Of a DNA stretch of 64,000 nt, positions 35,253-47,039 are shown in pieces (positions within the stretch are counted from its first letter, which is position 1; every line of letters begins with the position of its first letter). The stretch spans positions 74,128,643 to 74,192,642 of the forward strand of contig CM049307.1 of NCBI GenBank assembly GCA_026874595.1, in the 5' to 3' direction. Made by a program: the position numbers and the translations under genes. A model generated the notes under the pieces. The model was not told the origin of the DNA and searched no databases. It saw nothing but the letters and a program-made list of their open reading frames with translations. Source of the DNA: Sipunculus nudus (taxonomy: Eukaryota; Annelida; Sipuncula; Golfingiida; Sipunculidae).

Positions 35253-36275
35253 TTTAAGGTTATATTTCAGTTATGAGGTTTTGTGACACAATAGCATCTG
35301 CTGACTCAGGAACATCTGCTTTACAATCAATATATTTAATTAGCTACTCCGGGTTTCAAGGTGACATATACCTGTATATCTAGACATACTCTAGGGTACG
35401 ATTTCTCGTGACCGTTTTTATGACACTTGTACTTGAAACAAATCTGCAAGCGTATTCTTTGTTGTGTGGCGAACCACATCACTTCATAAACGTTTATGAT
35501 CAATGGAATCAAAACCGTAGATGCAAATAAAAAGTCTGCTTTTCTGCTTGTGTGCCGAGACTTCAGCAAGGTTGGGTGAATCAAGGTCTGTGAAAGCGTA
35601 GCTAGGTGACACGCACATTGACACCTCTTGAGGATATTGGGTGAAGAAATACAGGACAATCCGATACCCCGGTTTATGGATACATCAAGTAAAAACACAA
35701 TTTAAGATCAATCGATCCACATATAGGTCTTGTTACCATACAAGTTTGTCTGTAACAAAGAAGAGCTGATTCCCGTTGACATTGGATGAGATCAAATTAG
35801 TTTATATCTGTACGCGTCATATTGACTAATTGACTCAGAAATAAAGTACACTTGATACAGTTATAAAACAAAGTGAGACAGGTGATCATATTTAACGGTA
35901 CAGAAATGCTAAAAAAATTATCTTGAATCTAGGGAAATAGACTTCCAGATTTACTGCTTCCCTTAAGGCAACCGGCATCTGTGCCTTACTATAGTAACCA
36001 TTATGACAAGCCCACTCACGGGCTTAAGTCCAGCATAATGTTATTGCAACAGGCACCAGGACGGTTCTCAACCGGGCCAGTCCCTAATACCAAAGAATGG
36101 ACACACGAGTAAAGATTCATGTGAAATATATATCATACCCTAGCCCACCACACAATTTCATTAAAGACTGTGTGAACCTTTTTGCGTATAATTGTTAACA
36201 GACGAATAATATAAAACGCACCACCTGACGGATTTCCAATAAAGAAACCATACACCACCTCACCAAGAAGTGTGG
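35253..36275. other. Unassigned stretch
   Basis: The only long open frame (minus, 35,336-35,698, 120 codons) includes a hydrophobic segment, FLFASTVLIPLIINVYEVMW, faintly like a seventh transmembrane helix of a GPCR. There is no flanking support and no other helices, so I do not call a gene. Confidence 0.3.
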
Positions 36276-36283
36276 CTACCGAG

Positions 36284-38169
36284 CAGTGATGTAAGACTCG
36301 AGTCCGGACTTGGACCAGAAGTTGAGTTCACTTTTTAAGGACTTGGGCTCGGATTTGTTCTCGGATCGGAGGTAAGGAATCGAAAAATCAAGCCGAGTCC
36401 ATCTCGAGCCAAGTGGAAAAGAAATCTCTTGTCACCTACCATATACAGAGTGTGATCATTTGTGAACTACTAAGAGAGTATTACAATAAAAATAAGATTA
36501 TACATACCAAATTTTAGCTCTGCCTCAGGGGGTTAAGATAATTAAACATTAAAGTAAAGGGCACATGTAAACTAACATAAAATTTGCATGATTATCTCAA
36601 ATATCCTTTTTAACTTTCTTTTTATAAGAGGATTTATATTGGACTCTGACTTTATCTCGAGTTCCAAATAACTCGGAGTCGAAGGAGGTGGACTTGGACT
36701 GGAATCTTAAGCACACGTATTTGGACCAGAGTTGGGACCGAGTACTTTTCAAATACTCGAATACGAGTACTGAGTATATTTTAAAATTACCCTAGTACAA
36801 ATATGAGTATTTTTGGACTTTTTTTCAAAATCACTCGAGTACGAGTACCCAAAATGTACTCATGAGTACTTTTTGTAATAAAAAAATATTTAAAGATGTT
36901 ATTAATGTAATATAGACAAATTATAAAATTACAAATTGTTTTATTTATGAAAATAAGGTCAAAAATAAAGTATATACAACGTTATGTTATGCTTAATCAA
37001 AATATAAAGCATTTTACCATATATTAACAATATATTATCATATAATAATTACAATGATAACAATAATAATAACAATAATGATAACAACCATGTGTTTTAA
37101 TTTATATTATATCAACTTTTGAATAATATGTGGCTGTAGCCTATCAAGATATTTAATGACAACCGGTATATGTGTAAATTGTAAAAAACAACATATCTGA
37201 CAGACTGACCGTGTGTTTCATATTATGTAATAATTTATGAGTATTAACAACAATAACATCAGTGGCATATAACAGCAAGAAATGAGACAATAGTAATATG
37301 TAATATTAATAGAATATTACAGGTTTTCAAAGTAAGTAAGAGTATTATTACTACTGATAGAAAAGAAATTTGAACTATTAATAGTAATAGTACCCCAGGT
37401 AATGGAATAAAAGCTATTTCTTTTCTATTACAACAGTAGGCTAACACATCTGATGAACGGTGTGTTTGTTTGATTAGGTTGATAGAGCATAGTAGTAAAG
37501 GACCCAGTGTAGTGTGATTAGTTAATGCTAGGTGCTTTCATGGTCCAGTGGGCCCTGGACAGAAGGACTTGGCTTTAGGTTAAACCCTGGATCCCTTTGT
37601 TGATTCTTAAATAGGCTTTGTCATTAAACATTGGAGAAGTCCTTTATGAGCGTACACAGTATGTTGGGCAAGATTTTGTCAGCTGATAGAAAATTGTGAT
37701 GCTGCAGCCTATGTTGTAGCAGCTACAGGGCGGGTGTATGGTCTGAAAGTCACAGCTTTTCACGGGTTAATCAGTTGTGCCACAGACTGTGAATATATAG
37801 ACTACATATAAATATATTATATATATTATATATAATATCTTCCTATAATATACTATAATAAACTTTTACTAATATAATAGTTTTAGATCAAATTTTACTT
37901 TGAAATTTTAATTTAATATGAAATACCCCAAAGTACTCATCAAATACTCATATCAGTACCGAATACTTTCAAAGTACCTTAGTACAAGTACGTGTACTTT
38001 TTTATTTTTGAAGTGTACTGGAGTACCATTACTGAGTACCCAAAAAGTACTCATGAGTACTATGAGTACGAGTACTTTTGGACCCAACTCTGATTTGGAC
38101 TCGGACTCGGGTGACCTGGCCTCGGACATGCACAAGGACCCGGATGGTGCAGACTCGACTACATAACTC
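36284..38169. mobile_element. hAT-type miniature element interrupted by another hAT element
   Basis: It starts CAGTGATGTAAGACTCGAG and ends CGACTACATAACTC, the degraded inverse of the start. Eight-base flanks CTACCGAG (36,276-36,283) and CTACTGAG (38,170-38,177) differ at one base: the 8-bp target duplication expected for hAT. Without the nested element (36,727-38,092) and one copy of its target duplication it is about 510 bp. It consists largely of degenerate GACTCGAGTCC/GACTTGGACTCG words. It is the same family as 53,914-54,399. It is non-autonomous with no transposase. Confidence 0.8.
36727..38092. mobile_element. Nested hAT-type element, 1.37 kb, with perfect 8-bp target duplication
   Basis: The termini are CAGAGTTGGG and CCCAACTCTG, followed inward by GAGTACTTTT-type repeats on both sides. 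The perfect 8-bp duplication ATTTGGAC lies at 36,719-36,726 and 38,093-38,100, inside the older hAT miniature. Subterminal regions carry many GAGTACGAGTAC/GTACTCATGAGTAC words, normal for hAT transposase binding. The AT-rich centre has no transposase frame, so it moved using another element's enzyme. Confidence 0.93.
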
Positions 38170-38177
38170 CTACTGAG

Positions 38178-38873
38178 TGTTTGACTACCTATATATGATG
38201 AAAATACTGTCTTGTTGCCTATAATAGTTATCTCACTCCATCATCCAGATCTTATTGATCCGTGTGGGGTCGTGTTGTTTTTTTTCACTTTAGGCCATAC
38301 TAGTCAATTGTTTTACGCGCTAAAAGAAAACATGTGAAGATAGGGCTATTGTGTTTTGTAATTGACGATCGATACAAAATATGTGACATTGCAGACTTAC
38401 AAGGAATAATCTTAAAGTGTCTCAGTTATTGAAACGGTAAACATGAACAAACACTAAGTTAAACAATATTAAATCCTACCGTTATGTTTCCTTTGAGGTA
38501 ATCGAGACTAGCTAGCCAAGTGGCAATATTACCTTAGGTTATGGCAAAATCACTTAGGAGATCCGCGAATATATAAAACAAAATACATAACCATCGGCCG
38601 GTTACGCAACTAGGATTTTATATAAGGGTCATTAAATGTCAGAAATCATTAGTTCTTAAACGATGAATGCAGAATTATCACCAGTGGAGATAAGTATTAT
38701 TTTAGCCTTGGTGCATCATCAACTGTTTGAATACACATATTTTCATACTATTCTGTCAACCAGGTCAGCTTGGTCATATCGGCGGGGTTTCCTGTTCTGT
38801 ATTTATATTGATGCTTTCTTAAACAAATAACAAACAAGGAGAACAACATTTTTTTGTCCATCCCAGCATAAGT
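38178..38873. other. Unassigned stretch
   Basis: No gene or repeat family recognised between the hAT nest and the Gmr1-like element. Confidence 0.4.
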
Positions 38874-39320
38874 TGTTATTTGTTTTATAGTGTTGCACGT
38901 GTCTGTTGACATTCTGATTCGTGTTAGGCAGACCTTGGTTTATTGTGCGCAGGAGTGTTACATGTGTCTGTTAGGCAGGCATAGTACGTTGCCATGGGAG
39001 ACGTGCGAGTTTGGCTGGCTTGCGTGTGGGGTCTGAAGTGTAAAAACACAGCGTTCTTTGTTCTAAATGTTTCAGGTCTGTTCCTGTAAATCTGTATTGT
39101 TCTTTGGAGTTTTCAATTTCTAGTATTTTCGGAGGAGAAGCTATAAATTAGGGGCTGGGTTTAGAGCCGAGGGTGAGAAAAATTCCAGTAGACACGGAAT
39201 AGTGTGAGTCAGTTTTGGTACCTTACCGATAATTGCAGTGGGGTAAGATATATAACGGACTTAATACTGATTTTATACGGACTGTCTCCAGTTGCCTTTG
39301 GAGTATTACATTTTCACAAG
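38874..39320 (+). repeat. 5' LTR of Gmr1-like element (recognisable part)
   Basis: Aligns with the 3' LTR from TGTTATTTGTTTTATAG to the GCCTTTGGAGTATTACATTT block. It includes TATAAATTAGG (about 39,142), a likely core promoter, and TCTTTGGAGTTTT. The remainder of the LTR is not recognisable. Confidence 0.85.
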
Positions 39321-39389
39321 ATCTAGTAAGCAAAGGTTTAACTGAAGAGAGTGAAGTGGAAACATAAAAAAATAACAGCCTTGCTATGC

Positions 39390-40330
39390 AGTTAGAATTA
39401 AAAAAGTTAGAAATGCAACATGAGCTAGCATTAAAGAAGTTAAAATTAGAAAAAGATAAACAAAGAGAAGACAGGGAATGGAAAAAACAAAGAGAAGAGG
39501 GGGAAGAACATGAAAGATTAGAAAGAGAATGACTAGAAAAAGAAGAAGAAACTGAGTTTAAACGACTGGAGTTAGACTTAAACTAGAACATGATCTACGT
39601 GCTGCCCGAACTCACAGTTTTCATGTTACTAAACACATTAGACTTGTCCCACCTTTTTAAAGAAAAGAGGTATATAAATATTTCTTACACTTTGAGAAGG
39701 TAGCTGAAAATTTAAAATGGCCTAAAGAAAATTGGACTATGCTATTACAAAGTGTATTGACTGGCAAGGCCACAGAAATTTATACAGAATTTTCAGTAGA
39801 AGACGCTGCATGCTGACTATGACCAGGTTAAACGGTTAATCCTTAAAGGTTATCAGTTAGTTACGGAGGCTTACCGCAAGAAATTCAGAAATTGGGAAAA
39901 GCGAAAGAACAGACCTTTGTAGAATTTGCTAGGACAAAAGAGCAGTTGTTTGATCGCTGGTGTAGTTCTAAAAATGTACATGTAAAAAAAGACAATTTGC
40001 CCCAGTTGATTTTGCTTAAAAAATTTAAGCGCTGCATTCACGCAGATGTTAAAACTTTTCTTGATGAGAAAATTCCTGAAAAAAAACATGACTTTGCTGC
40101 TCAATTAGCTGATGATTATTCATTAACACACAAAATGTCCTTTACTAGCAAATCAAACCAGTCATTCATAAACAAGAATGTAAATCAGTATGCTCAAAAG
40201 AAGTTTAAGGCGAAGTCACACAGTACTAGTATTCCTGATAGTTCAACAAAGTCCAAGAAAATCTGTTTTTATATAAGGAAGGCCATCTAATATCTGACTG
40301 CTGGAAACTTGCAAATAAACCGAAGAGCAA
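39390..40330 (+). pseudogene. gag remnant of Gmr1-like element
   Basis: A Lys/Glu-rich, coiled-coil-like segment is followed by capsid-like wording (YFLHFEKVAE-like, WPKENWTMLLQ, TGKATEIYTEF, then AKEQTFVEFARTKEQLFDRW). The latter resembles the retroviral-type capsid C-terminal domain of Gypsy gag proteins. It would form the particle that packages element RNA. The remnant is decayed. Its position directly after the 5' LTR fits. Confidence 0.65.
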
Positions 40331-40839
40331 ATCATCTGGTTTTCCATGCATAGCATAGTACAAGAACCAAGCTCTTTTCATGTAAATAAGGGGTACAACT
40401 CATTTTTCTGACTCGATGCTACGGAGGCCAACGTTCCGTCAGACTCCAAAGAAGGATCCCTAGCTTGCGGGATAAAATCTTTATTTGATTTTTGCTAGGA
40501 ATTTAAGGCTAGGTCCTTTCAAGACTCCTGCGAGGAGTTTCCTCTGAATAAGGCTAAGTCCTTTTATGACTCTTGTGAGAGTATTTCAAATGAGGCCAGG
40601 TCCTCTAATGACAAACAGAAGTTTTTTTTCTGCTGAGGAATATTCCTCTGTTGACTCAAATGAGGAGATTGTAATAAGGATGTAGTTCCCTTAGTGACTC
40701 TGAAAAGAGTTTATGACTGACACTGTTCTTTGTTTGATGAAACTGAGGTAGTAGATTCCTCTCCTAACTCTGAAATGGAGTTATTTGAGCCATTCATACA
40801 TGATGGTTTTGTATCACTTTCAAGTGATTATTCAGATTC

Positions 40840-42530
40840 TACCCCTATTAGAATTTTGAGGGACACTGGTTCGGGCCAAATTCATATGTGAGCAAACACT
40901 TTAACATTTGCTAATAGGTCTTTTACTGGTCCACATGCAATTGTTAATGGTGTGTTTTCAGACAAGAACACTTCAGTTCCGCTTCACAGTGTACATTTAA
41001 AGTCAGATTTGATATATTGGAATATTACTGTGGGCATATGAACTACTTTACACTTTAAGGGAAATCAGTTGCTGCTAGGCAATGATGTTGCAGGTGACAA
41101 AGTACATCCTGTACCAATAGTGACAGAAAAGTCGTCACTTGATCAGGACACACTGATCCGGAAAGTCAGGAAATTCCTGGTTTGTATCCTTCATGTAACT
41201 AGATCTATGGCCAAGAAAAAACACACATGAGGATAATGGTTCAATAATAACACTCTGGGAGTCACTAGTGACTCGTCTAACGAATCGCCCGTACAGGATG
41301 CAGCATTTTCAAGGTCAAAACAATCGCGGAACAGCATAGGGATCCTGATATTTCATGTTTGTTTCCCAGGGCAGTTTCTAAAGATAAACTGTCACAGAAC
41401 CCAGTTTGTTTGAATGTTAAAAATGGTGTGCATATGCATAAATGGCGAACACCTGATGTATGCGCTGATGATGAGTGGACCATCAAACATCAAATAGAAA
41501 TGCCCAAAAGCTTTCGCAATGATGTTCTAAGCATGGCACATGAGGCTCCTTTGTCTTGCCATTTAGGTATAAATAAAACTTTTCAGAAAGTTAGTTCACA
41601 CTTCTATTGGCTTAACCTCAAAACGATGTTGTACAATAATGTTAGTCATGTCATACATGCCAGATGGTAGGCAAGCCCAATCAGAATCCTCCAAAGCTCC
41701 ACTCAGGCCTATTCCTTCTTTCGAGGAACCTTTTAGGATGATTATTGTTGATTGTGTTGGACCACTGCCCAAAACAAAATCTGGACATGAATACTTGCTG
41801 AAAATTATGTGCGCATCTACCACATTCCCTGAGACAATACCATTGCGTAAAATTAATGCCAAAAGTATTGTCAAGACTCTGACCAAGTTTTTTACAATTT
41901 TTGGATTACCAAGATCCGTCCACTCTGACCAAGGGTCTAATTTTATGTCTGGCTTATTCCAGCAAGGTATGCTTAAGCTAGGTATAAAACAGTACAGCTG
42001 TTCGCCAAACCATCCTAAAAGTCAGGGCGCCCTCGAGCGTTTTCACCAGACATTAAAAAAATGATAAGGACCTATTGCTATGACACACAGAAAGACTGGG
42101 ATGAAGGAATCCACCTATTGCTGTTTGCTGTCAGAGAAGCCTTTCAAGAGTCCTTGGGTTTCAGTCCTTTTGAACTAGTTTTTGGACACTCAGTTCGCGG
42201 TCCATTGAAACTGCTAAATGAAATACTCTTGTTTGAAAATCCTGATTCTCTTAGTTTACTGCAGTATGTCTCAGACTTTCGCACTAAACTACACAATGCT
42301 TGCGAGATTGCAAAGTCAAATCTAAAATCTGCACAAAGAAAAATGAAAACAAAGTATGACGAGCACAGTGTAAGTAGGACGTTTGAGTCTGATGAAAAAG
42401 TCCTTGCCTTACTACCCTTCCCTTGCAGACCTCTTCAAGCTAGGTATTTTTGTCCTTACATTGTTGACAAGAAAGTCAATGATTTAAATTACATAATTAC
42501 ATACTGTTGATACCAGATAGGCGTAAAAAA
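40840..42530 (+). pseudogene. Protease and integrase remnant of Gmr1-like element
   Basis: A DTGS aspartic-protease motif lies near 40,863 and LLLGNDVAGDK near 41,070. The integrase follows: an HHCC-type N-terminal region (HEAPLSCHLGINKT, about 41,540-41,580), then the core with VDCVGPLPKTKSGHEYLL (about 41,750), SDQGSNF (about 41,925) and PNHPKSQGALERFHQTLK (about 42,008-42,060). SPFELVFG follows further on (about 42,160). It would cut and join element DNA into the genome. It lies upstream of reverse transcriptase, which identifies the clade. Broken. Confidence 0.85.
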
Positions 42531-42789
42531 AACCCCACTGTGCCATGTTAACATGTTGAAACCATATTATGACAGAAATAGCTCATCAGATGTTGTACAA
42601 AATGTTACTGCTAGTCATTGTGTAAAAACTGACCCTGACACAGTTAAAGTAGTTACGATTGTAAGTGTTATGTAGACATTCAGTGTGGAACATTAAAACT
42701 AAAAACTCAGACATGCTTAACAACCTGGATGCCAAACTGTCACACCTTGACGCACAACAATAACAAGGCCTCCAGAACCATTTGTTATG

Positions 42790-44083
42790 TGACATTCCAA
42801 CGCGAACGAACATATTGTGTCATGACGTCGATGTTGGCGAGGCAAGCGCAATCAAGCAGCATCCGTATAGACTAAATCCAGAAAAGCAAAAGTATCTACA
42901 AGATGAGGTTCAATATTTGCTGGACAATGATTTTATTGAACCTAGTAACAGTAACTGGAGTTCACCATGTATTCTTGTGCCAAAATCTGATGGAAGATAC
43001 CGTATGTGCTCGGATTGTCAAAAACTGAACTCTCTCACCAAGACTGACACGTTTCCGATTCCGAGGATCGATGATTGTATTGATAGAGTCGGTAGCTCAA
43101 GGTATGTCTCCAAGTTTGACTTACTAAAATAATTCTGGCAAGTTCCGCTGACGGAACAAGCGAAAGAAGTGTCCGCATTTGTGACACCGCAAGGACTGTA
43201 CCAGTATAAAGTTATGCCGTTTGGCATGCAGAACTAGCCAGCAACGTTCCAGCGCCTCATCCATATGGTTGTCAAGGACATTCAGGGCTGCGACGCATAT
43301 AATGATGACCTTATCGAGAACAGCGACACCTGGGAGAAACATCTGCAAATTCTTTGCGATCTCTTTGAAAGACTCAGTGAAGCACGTCTGACTGTCGACT
43401 TAGTCAAATCTGCGTATTGTCATGCACAAGTAATATTTTGGGTCATATTGTAGGGCAGGGTCAAGTTAAACCTGTTGATGCAAAAATAAGTGCTGTTTCT
43501 GCATTTCCTGGACTAGAAAACAAAAAGCAAATAATGCGTTTTCTTGATATGGTTGGATAATACAGGAAGTATTGTCAAACCTTTGATTAATTTATTAAAG
43601 AAGAAACAAAAGTTTGTATGGAATGTTCAGTGTGAAAATGCATTTCAGAATATGAAAGCAATTCTGCAGAGTTCAACAGTTTTAGCAGCTCTAGACTTTT
43701 CTGTACCTTTTAAGTTAGATGTAGATGCTAGTGATAATGCTACTGGTGCTGTGTTGTTACAAGAAGGCAGTAATGGCGTAGATCATCCAATTTGTTATTT
43801 TTCAAGAATGTTTAATGCAAACCAGAAACACTACTCCACTATATAAAAAGAAAGTTTGGCTTTGATTTTGGCATTGCAACATTTTGAAGTTTATGTTACT
43901 TCATCAGTCAAGCCTATCATTGTCTTCAGTGATCACAATCCCCTCATGTTCATGAACAAGTTGAAGTGTAAAAATCAAAGATTGTTGAGGTGGAGTTTGT
44001 TTTTACAGGATTACAAAATTGAAATAAGACACATTAAAGGGAAAGAAAATGTACTTGTTGATTGCTTATCGAGATGTTTATGA
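42790..44083 (+). pseudogene. Reverse transcriptase and RNase H remnant of Gmr1-like element
   Basis: The reverse transcriptase begins with the HPYRLNPEKQ-type lead-in, followed by FIEPSNSNWSSPCILVPKSD and the CSDCQKLNSLTK and FPIPRIDD block (about 42,860-43,080). The YxDD box is near 43,300. RNase H starts with FKLDVDASDNATGAVLLQE (about 43,710) and ends with HIKGKENVLVDCLSR near the 3' LTR. It copies element RNA into DNA and removes the RNA. There is no integrase downstream, unlike ordinary Gypsy elements. Broken. Confidence 0.87.
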
Positions 44084-44175
44084 AATGAGATTTTGTGTAG
44101 TGTTTTAAATAAAATGATTTTGAAATGTTGTAAAAATTTAGTGATTGTGATCGCATAAAGAAAGTTAAAAAAAAG

Positions 44176-44787
44176 TGTTACATGTATCTGTTTTATAGTG
44201 TTGCATGTGTCTGTTGGCATTCTGATTTGTGTGAGGCAGGCCTTGGTTTATTGTGCGCAGGAGTGTTACATGTGTCTGTTAGGCAGGCAAAGTTCGTTGC
44301 CATGGGGGACGTGCGAGTTGGGCTGGCTCGCGTGTGGGGTGTGAAGTGTAGAAACACGGCGTTCTTTGTTCTAAAAGTTCCTTTAACCTGGGTATTGTTC
44401 TTTGGAGTTTTAAATTTCTAGTATTTTCGGAGGAGAAGCTATAAATTAGGGGCCGGGTTTAGACCCGAGGGTGAGAAAATTCCAGCGGACACGGAAGGAT
44501 GAGAGTCAGTTTTGGGGGGTAACCGTTCATTGCAGTGGTGTCAGATATTTAACGGACTTAATACTGATTTAATACGGACTGTCTCCAGTTGCCTTTGGAT
44601 TATTACATTTCACGTGGATCATTGGATTTAAACAACTCTTGTTGAGCTGTGACAGTGGTAGTATCCATATATCAAAGTCTAGACATTTCACGCTGCCTAG
44701 TGTTACAGAATCTATTTTTTTTTATCTCCATAACAAAATTTATGCTCGTCATGACTGCGTGATCTGTGGTTATTAGGTTCCGTTACA
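44176..44787 (+). repeat. 3' LTR of Gmr1-like element
   Basis: Starts TGTTACATG and ends GGTTCCGTTACA. Its 3' block (ACATTTCACGCTGCCTAGTG to the end) matches the solo LTR at 14,509-15,350. A duplicated TGTTACATGTGTCTGTT word occurs near its start and again near 44,269. Confidence 0.88.
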
Positions 44788-44879
44788 AAATGTAAAATAT
44801 CAAATGACACTGGATTCACACACACATATATAAATATATGAATATATATATATTTGTCAGATATGTTTGGTATCATCAG

Positions 44880-45960
44880 TGCCCTCCTACCACATCAGTG
44901 CCCGGTCACACCGGGATATACGAAAAGCTATGATTAGTTACGATATACGACGAGTCACTGGTGTTCGCTGGAAGTCGCAGGGGGAAAAATCGGTAGTACA
45001 CAGGTATATTTCACCCTGCACAAACAGGAGTAGCTAATCATAAAGTGCCTTTAAGCGGTGGCATATCATCGTACGATCGTCAAGCCCAGCATACACGTTA
45101 CGAAATTTGGACACGATGGGATAGGCTTCTTTGCTTCTCACCGCAACGTGTAAGTTGATATCCGATACCACATCCTACGATCTTGGCTTTGTATCGTATC
45201 GTTATTTTTCGAGCTTGTTCAAAATTTTCGTACCGTAATTTGCAATCGTAATTCCGCCTCATGAGGAAAGCCATACCAATAATCTCTTCTTCTTCCGTCC
45301 GGTAGATCATCTTCATTGCCACCTAATAATTAGGCTAAGAAGCGCATAAGGCCAATTTTGTTCGCTCTATAGAAAACCAACTGTTTCACCGATAGCCATG
45401 TTCTGATCAGTATTAGATGTAATTATCCCGTCCCCTTTTCGTATAATGTACGTGGAAATACGACACGGGTCTTTGGTATTTACGATTTGACGTTGCGATA
45501 GCAAATTACAAAATTTATCGCATCCGAATTTCGTAACGTGTACGCTAGGCTTTACCCAAGCGTACACACAATTACGACCTGTCGACGACCGAAAATTTGA
45601 GAAATCGCCCAAAATCGTAAGAAAAGCTTGCGAGGAGATCGCAGAGGGTGCGGCCGATCACTGGATGAAAATAGGTCGTGCTTTGGAACAAAATTAATGT
45701 TGGGACTGATTTTGAAATTTTAGGTCGAATTAGCTCGTAAGAAGGTTGTACCACCGTCGCATAACAAATCGTGTAACATCGTGCGACACGTTACCCCACG
45801 ATTTGTCCTACAACTGATCGTGCCACCTGGCGATAGGTGGGGCCATCAGTGGTACGATCGACTTTTGATCAGTGATGCGACTTCCTACGATGGCACGACC
45901 TTACAATTTGTCCTGCCATCAGCTCAGCAACTAGTATAAATTTGTTGCGTTCTATGGCTT
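44880..45960. repeat. Unclassified block with internal inverted repeats
   Basis: AGCCCAGCATACACGTTACG (45,085-45,104) is inverted at about 45,528-45,548, and similarity extends about 60 bp. The 3' part repeats CGATTTGTCCTAC and TGGCACGA words, related to the GGTGGCACGACTGGTGGCAC words at the inner ends of the 2-kb arms. Minus-strand frames (45,098-45,322 and 45,367-45,612) have no family resemblance. This may be remaining interior of the TTAA structure or a miniature element of its own. Confidence 0.4.
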
Positions 45961-46167
45961 AGCTCTGTCTGGCCTATTGCCTTAGAGAGGCAGAACGGTT
46001 GATTAGCTAGTACCACCACGTAGACTCAAGTTTTTGCTGGCTTAGCTACAGCTTGACCAGTAACAAAAGCTGGGTGCTGTTGCCGGAGCTGCACCTCTTG
46101 GCGCAAAAAGAAAGACTGCAGTTTATGGGCCTGAAAATAAATATCCGCATGATTGGTGGCACGACCA

Positions 46168-46395
46168 GTGGTATAGGGCCTGGACAGTCAAGTGGTAAAA
46201 AGCTCGGCTCTCTTCGGTTTCGAACCCCGGAGTGGCCATGAGAGTGGGTTGTAGTAACCCGTCCAAGGTCGGTGGTTTTCTCCGGATCCTCAGGATTCCT
46301 TTACCTCTTAAGACAACCGAACACCATTATTCGAGCCATGGAGAATGCCTTGTATTAGTTATTATAACTAGTTGCAAAATCCAGAGAAAAAAAAC
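46168..46395 (+). mobile_element. tRNA-related SINE, plus orientation
   Basis: The head CTGGACAGTCAAGTGGTAAA (A-box side) and GGTTTCGAACCCCGG (B box) are about 35 bp apart. The body has GTCGGTGGTTTTCTCCGGAT and the tail CATGGAGAATGCCTTGTATT, with terminal GAGAAAAAAAA. It is the same family as 34,893-35,105 in inverse orientation, and its tail is shared with 24,490-24,560. A target duplication was not found. Confidence 0.8.
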
Positions 46396-47039
46396 TTGAA
46401 AACTGACAGGTCAGGAAGGGCCCCGCAAAAGATGCAGTCATTATAAATTGAAGTACTGGGAATTTGGTGTATTTTGGTAGCATGGGCTGATAGAGTGATA
46501 TTTGAAAATTAAAGAACCTGTAAAGAACAGCTGACATGTATAAACTGAAAGGAAAGATATGGTAAAGTGAAAATGTTCAAAGCTATCAAAATAATGATAT
46601 AAAAGAATTGCATGCATTTTTAGTTTCTGTATTTGTGTATTTCCCGTGCCAGTCATTCTTGATTGAAGTCTTGGCTGCGCTGTGTCAAATATTTTTCCAG
46701 TATTTGTATGTTGAATTGGCCTTATTATATGTGAGGCTTAAGTCTGTACATGAAACTTGTAGTATTAGAGAGAGTCAGCTGCTGGTTAGAAGTGATAAAA
46801 TGGTCATTCTCTTAAACTGAGATTCAGCTGTTCTTGGGCTTGGGTCTACAGATGCGCTATGTTGTGTAGAATTGCTACATATGAATATCAATGTAAATTT
46901 TTTGATGGTCACTATAACAGGTCCAAATTCCTTGAGATGTTTGAAGTGGAGATAGATTTGTCCAAACATGGTCTAAATAAAAACCACTGGGGTGCGTTGG
47001 CCCAGTTGTAACCCGGGTGAACCCCTTAGGTTTGCAACT
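46396..47039. other. Unassigned stretch
   Basis: No gene recognised. GTAACCCGGGTGAACCCC near 47,010 is a short GC-rich inverted repeat. Confidence 0.35.

Larger units (their letters stand above)
38874..44787 (+). mobile_element. Gmr1-like Ty3/Gypsy LTR retrotransposon, decayed
   Basis: Related LTRs lie at both ends, and the interior shows gag, protease, integrase, reverse transcriptase and RNase H in that order on the plus strand. Integrase upstream of reverse transcriptase is the order of Ty1/copia, yet the reverse transcriptase (PRIDDCID, YNDD, KFDLLK wording) and RNase H are Ty3/Gypsy type. That combination defines the Gmr1-like clade, first described from deuterostomes. The two LTRs differ by roughly 7 percent over the first 175 bases by eye, so the insertion is old. 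It is a broken fossil with probably more than ten interruptions. No target duplication is evident. It sits inside the TTAA-bounded inverted-repeat structure. Confidence 0.88.

Noticed and set aside
35336-35698. GPCR fragment on the minus strand
   Set aside because: One hydrophobic segment vaguely resembles a seventh transmembrane helix; no other helix or conserved motif (DRY, CWxP) is present.
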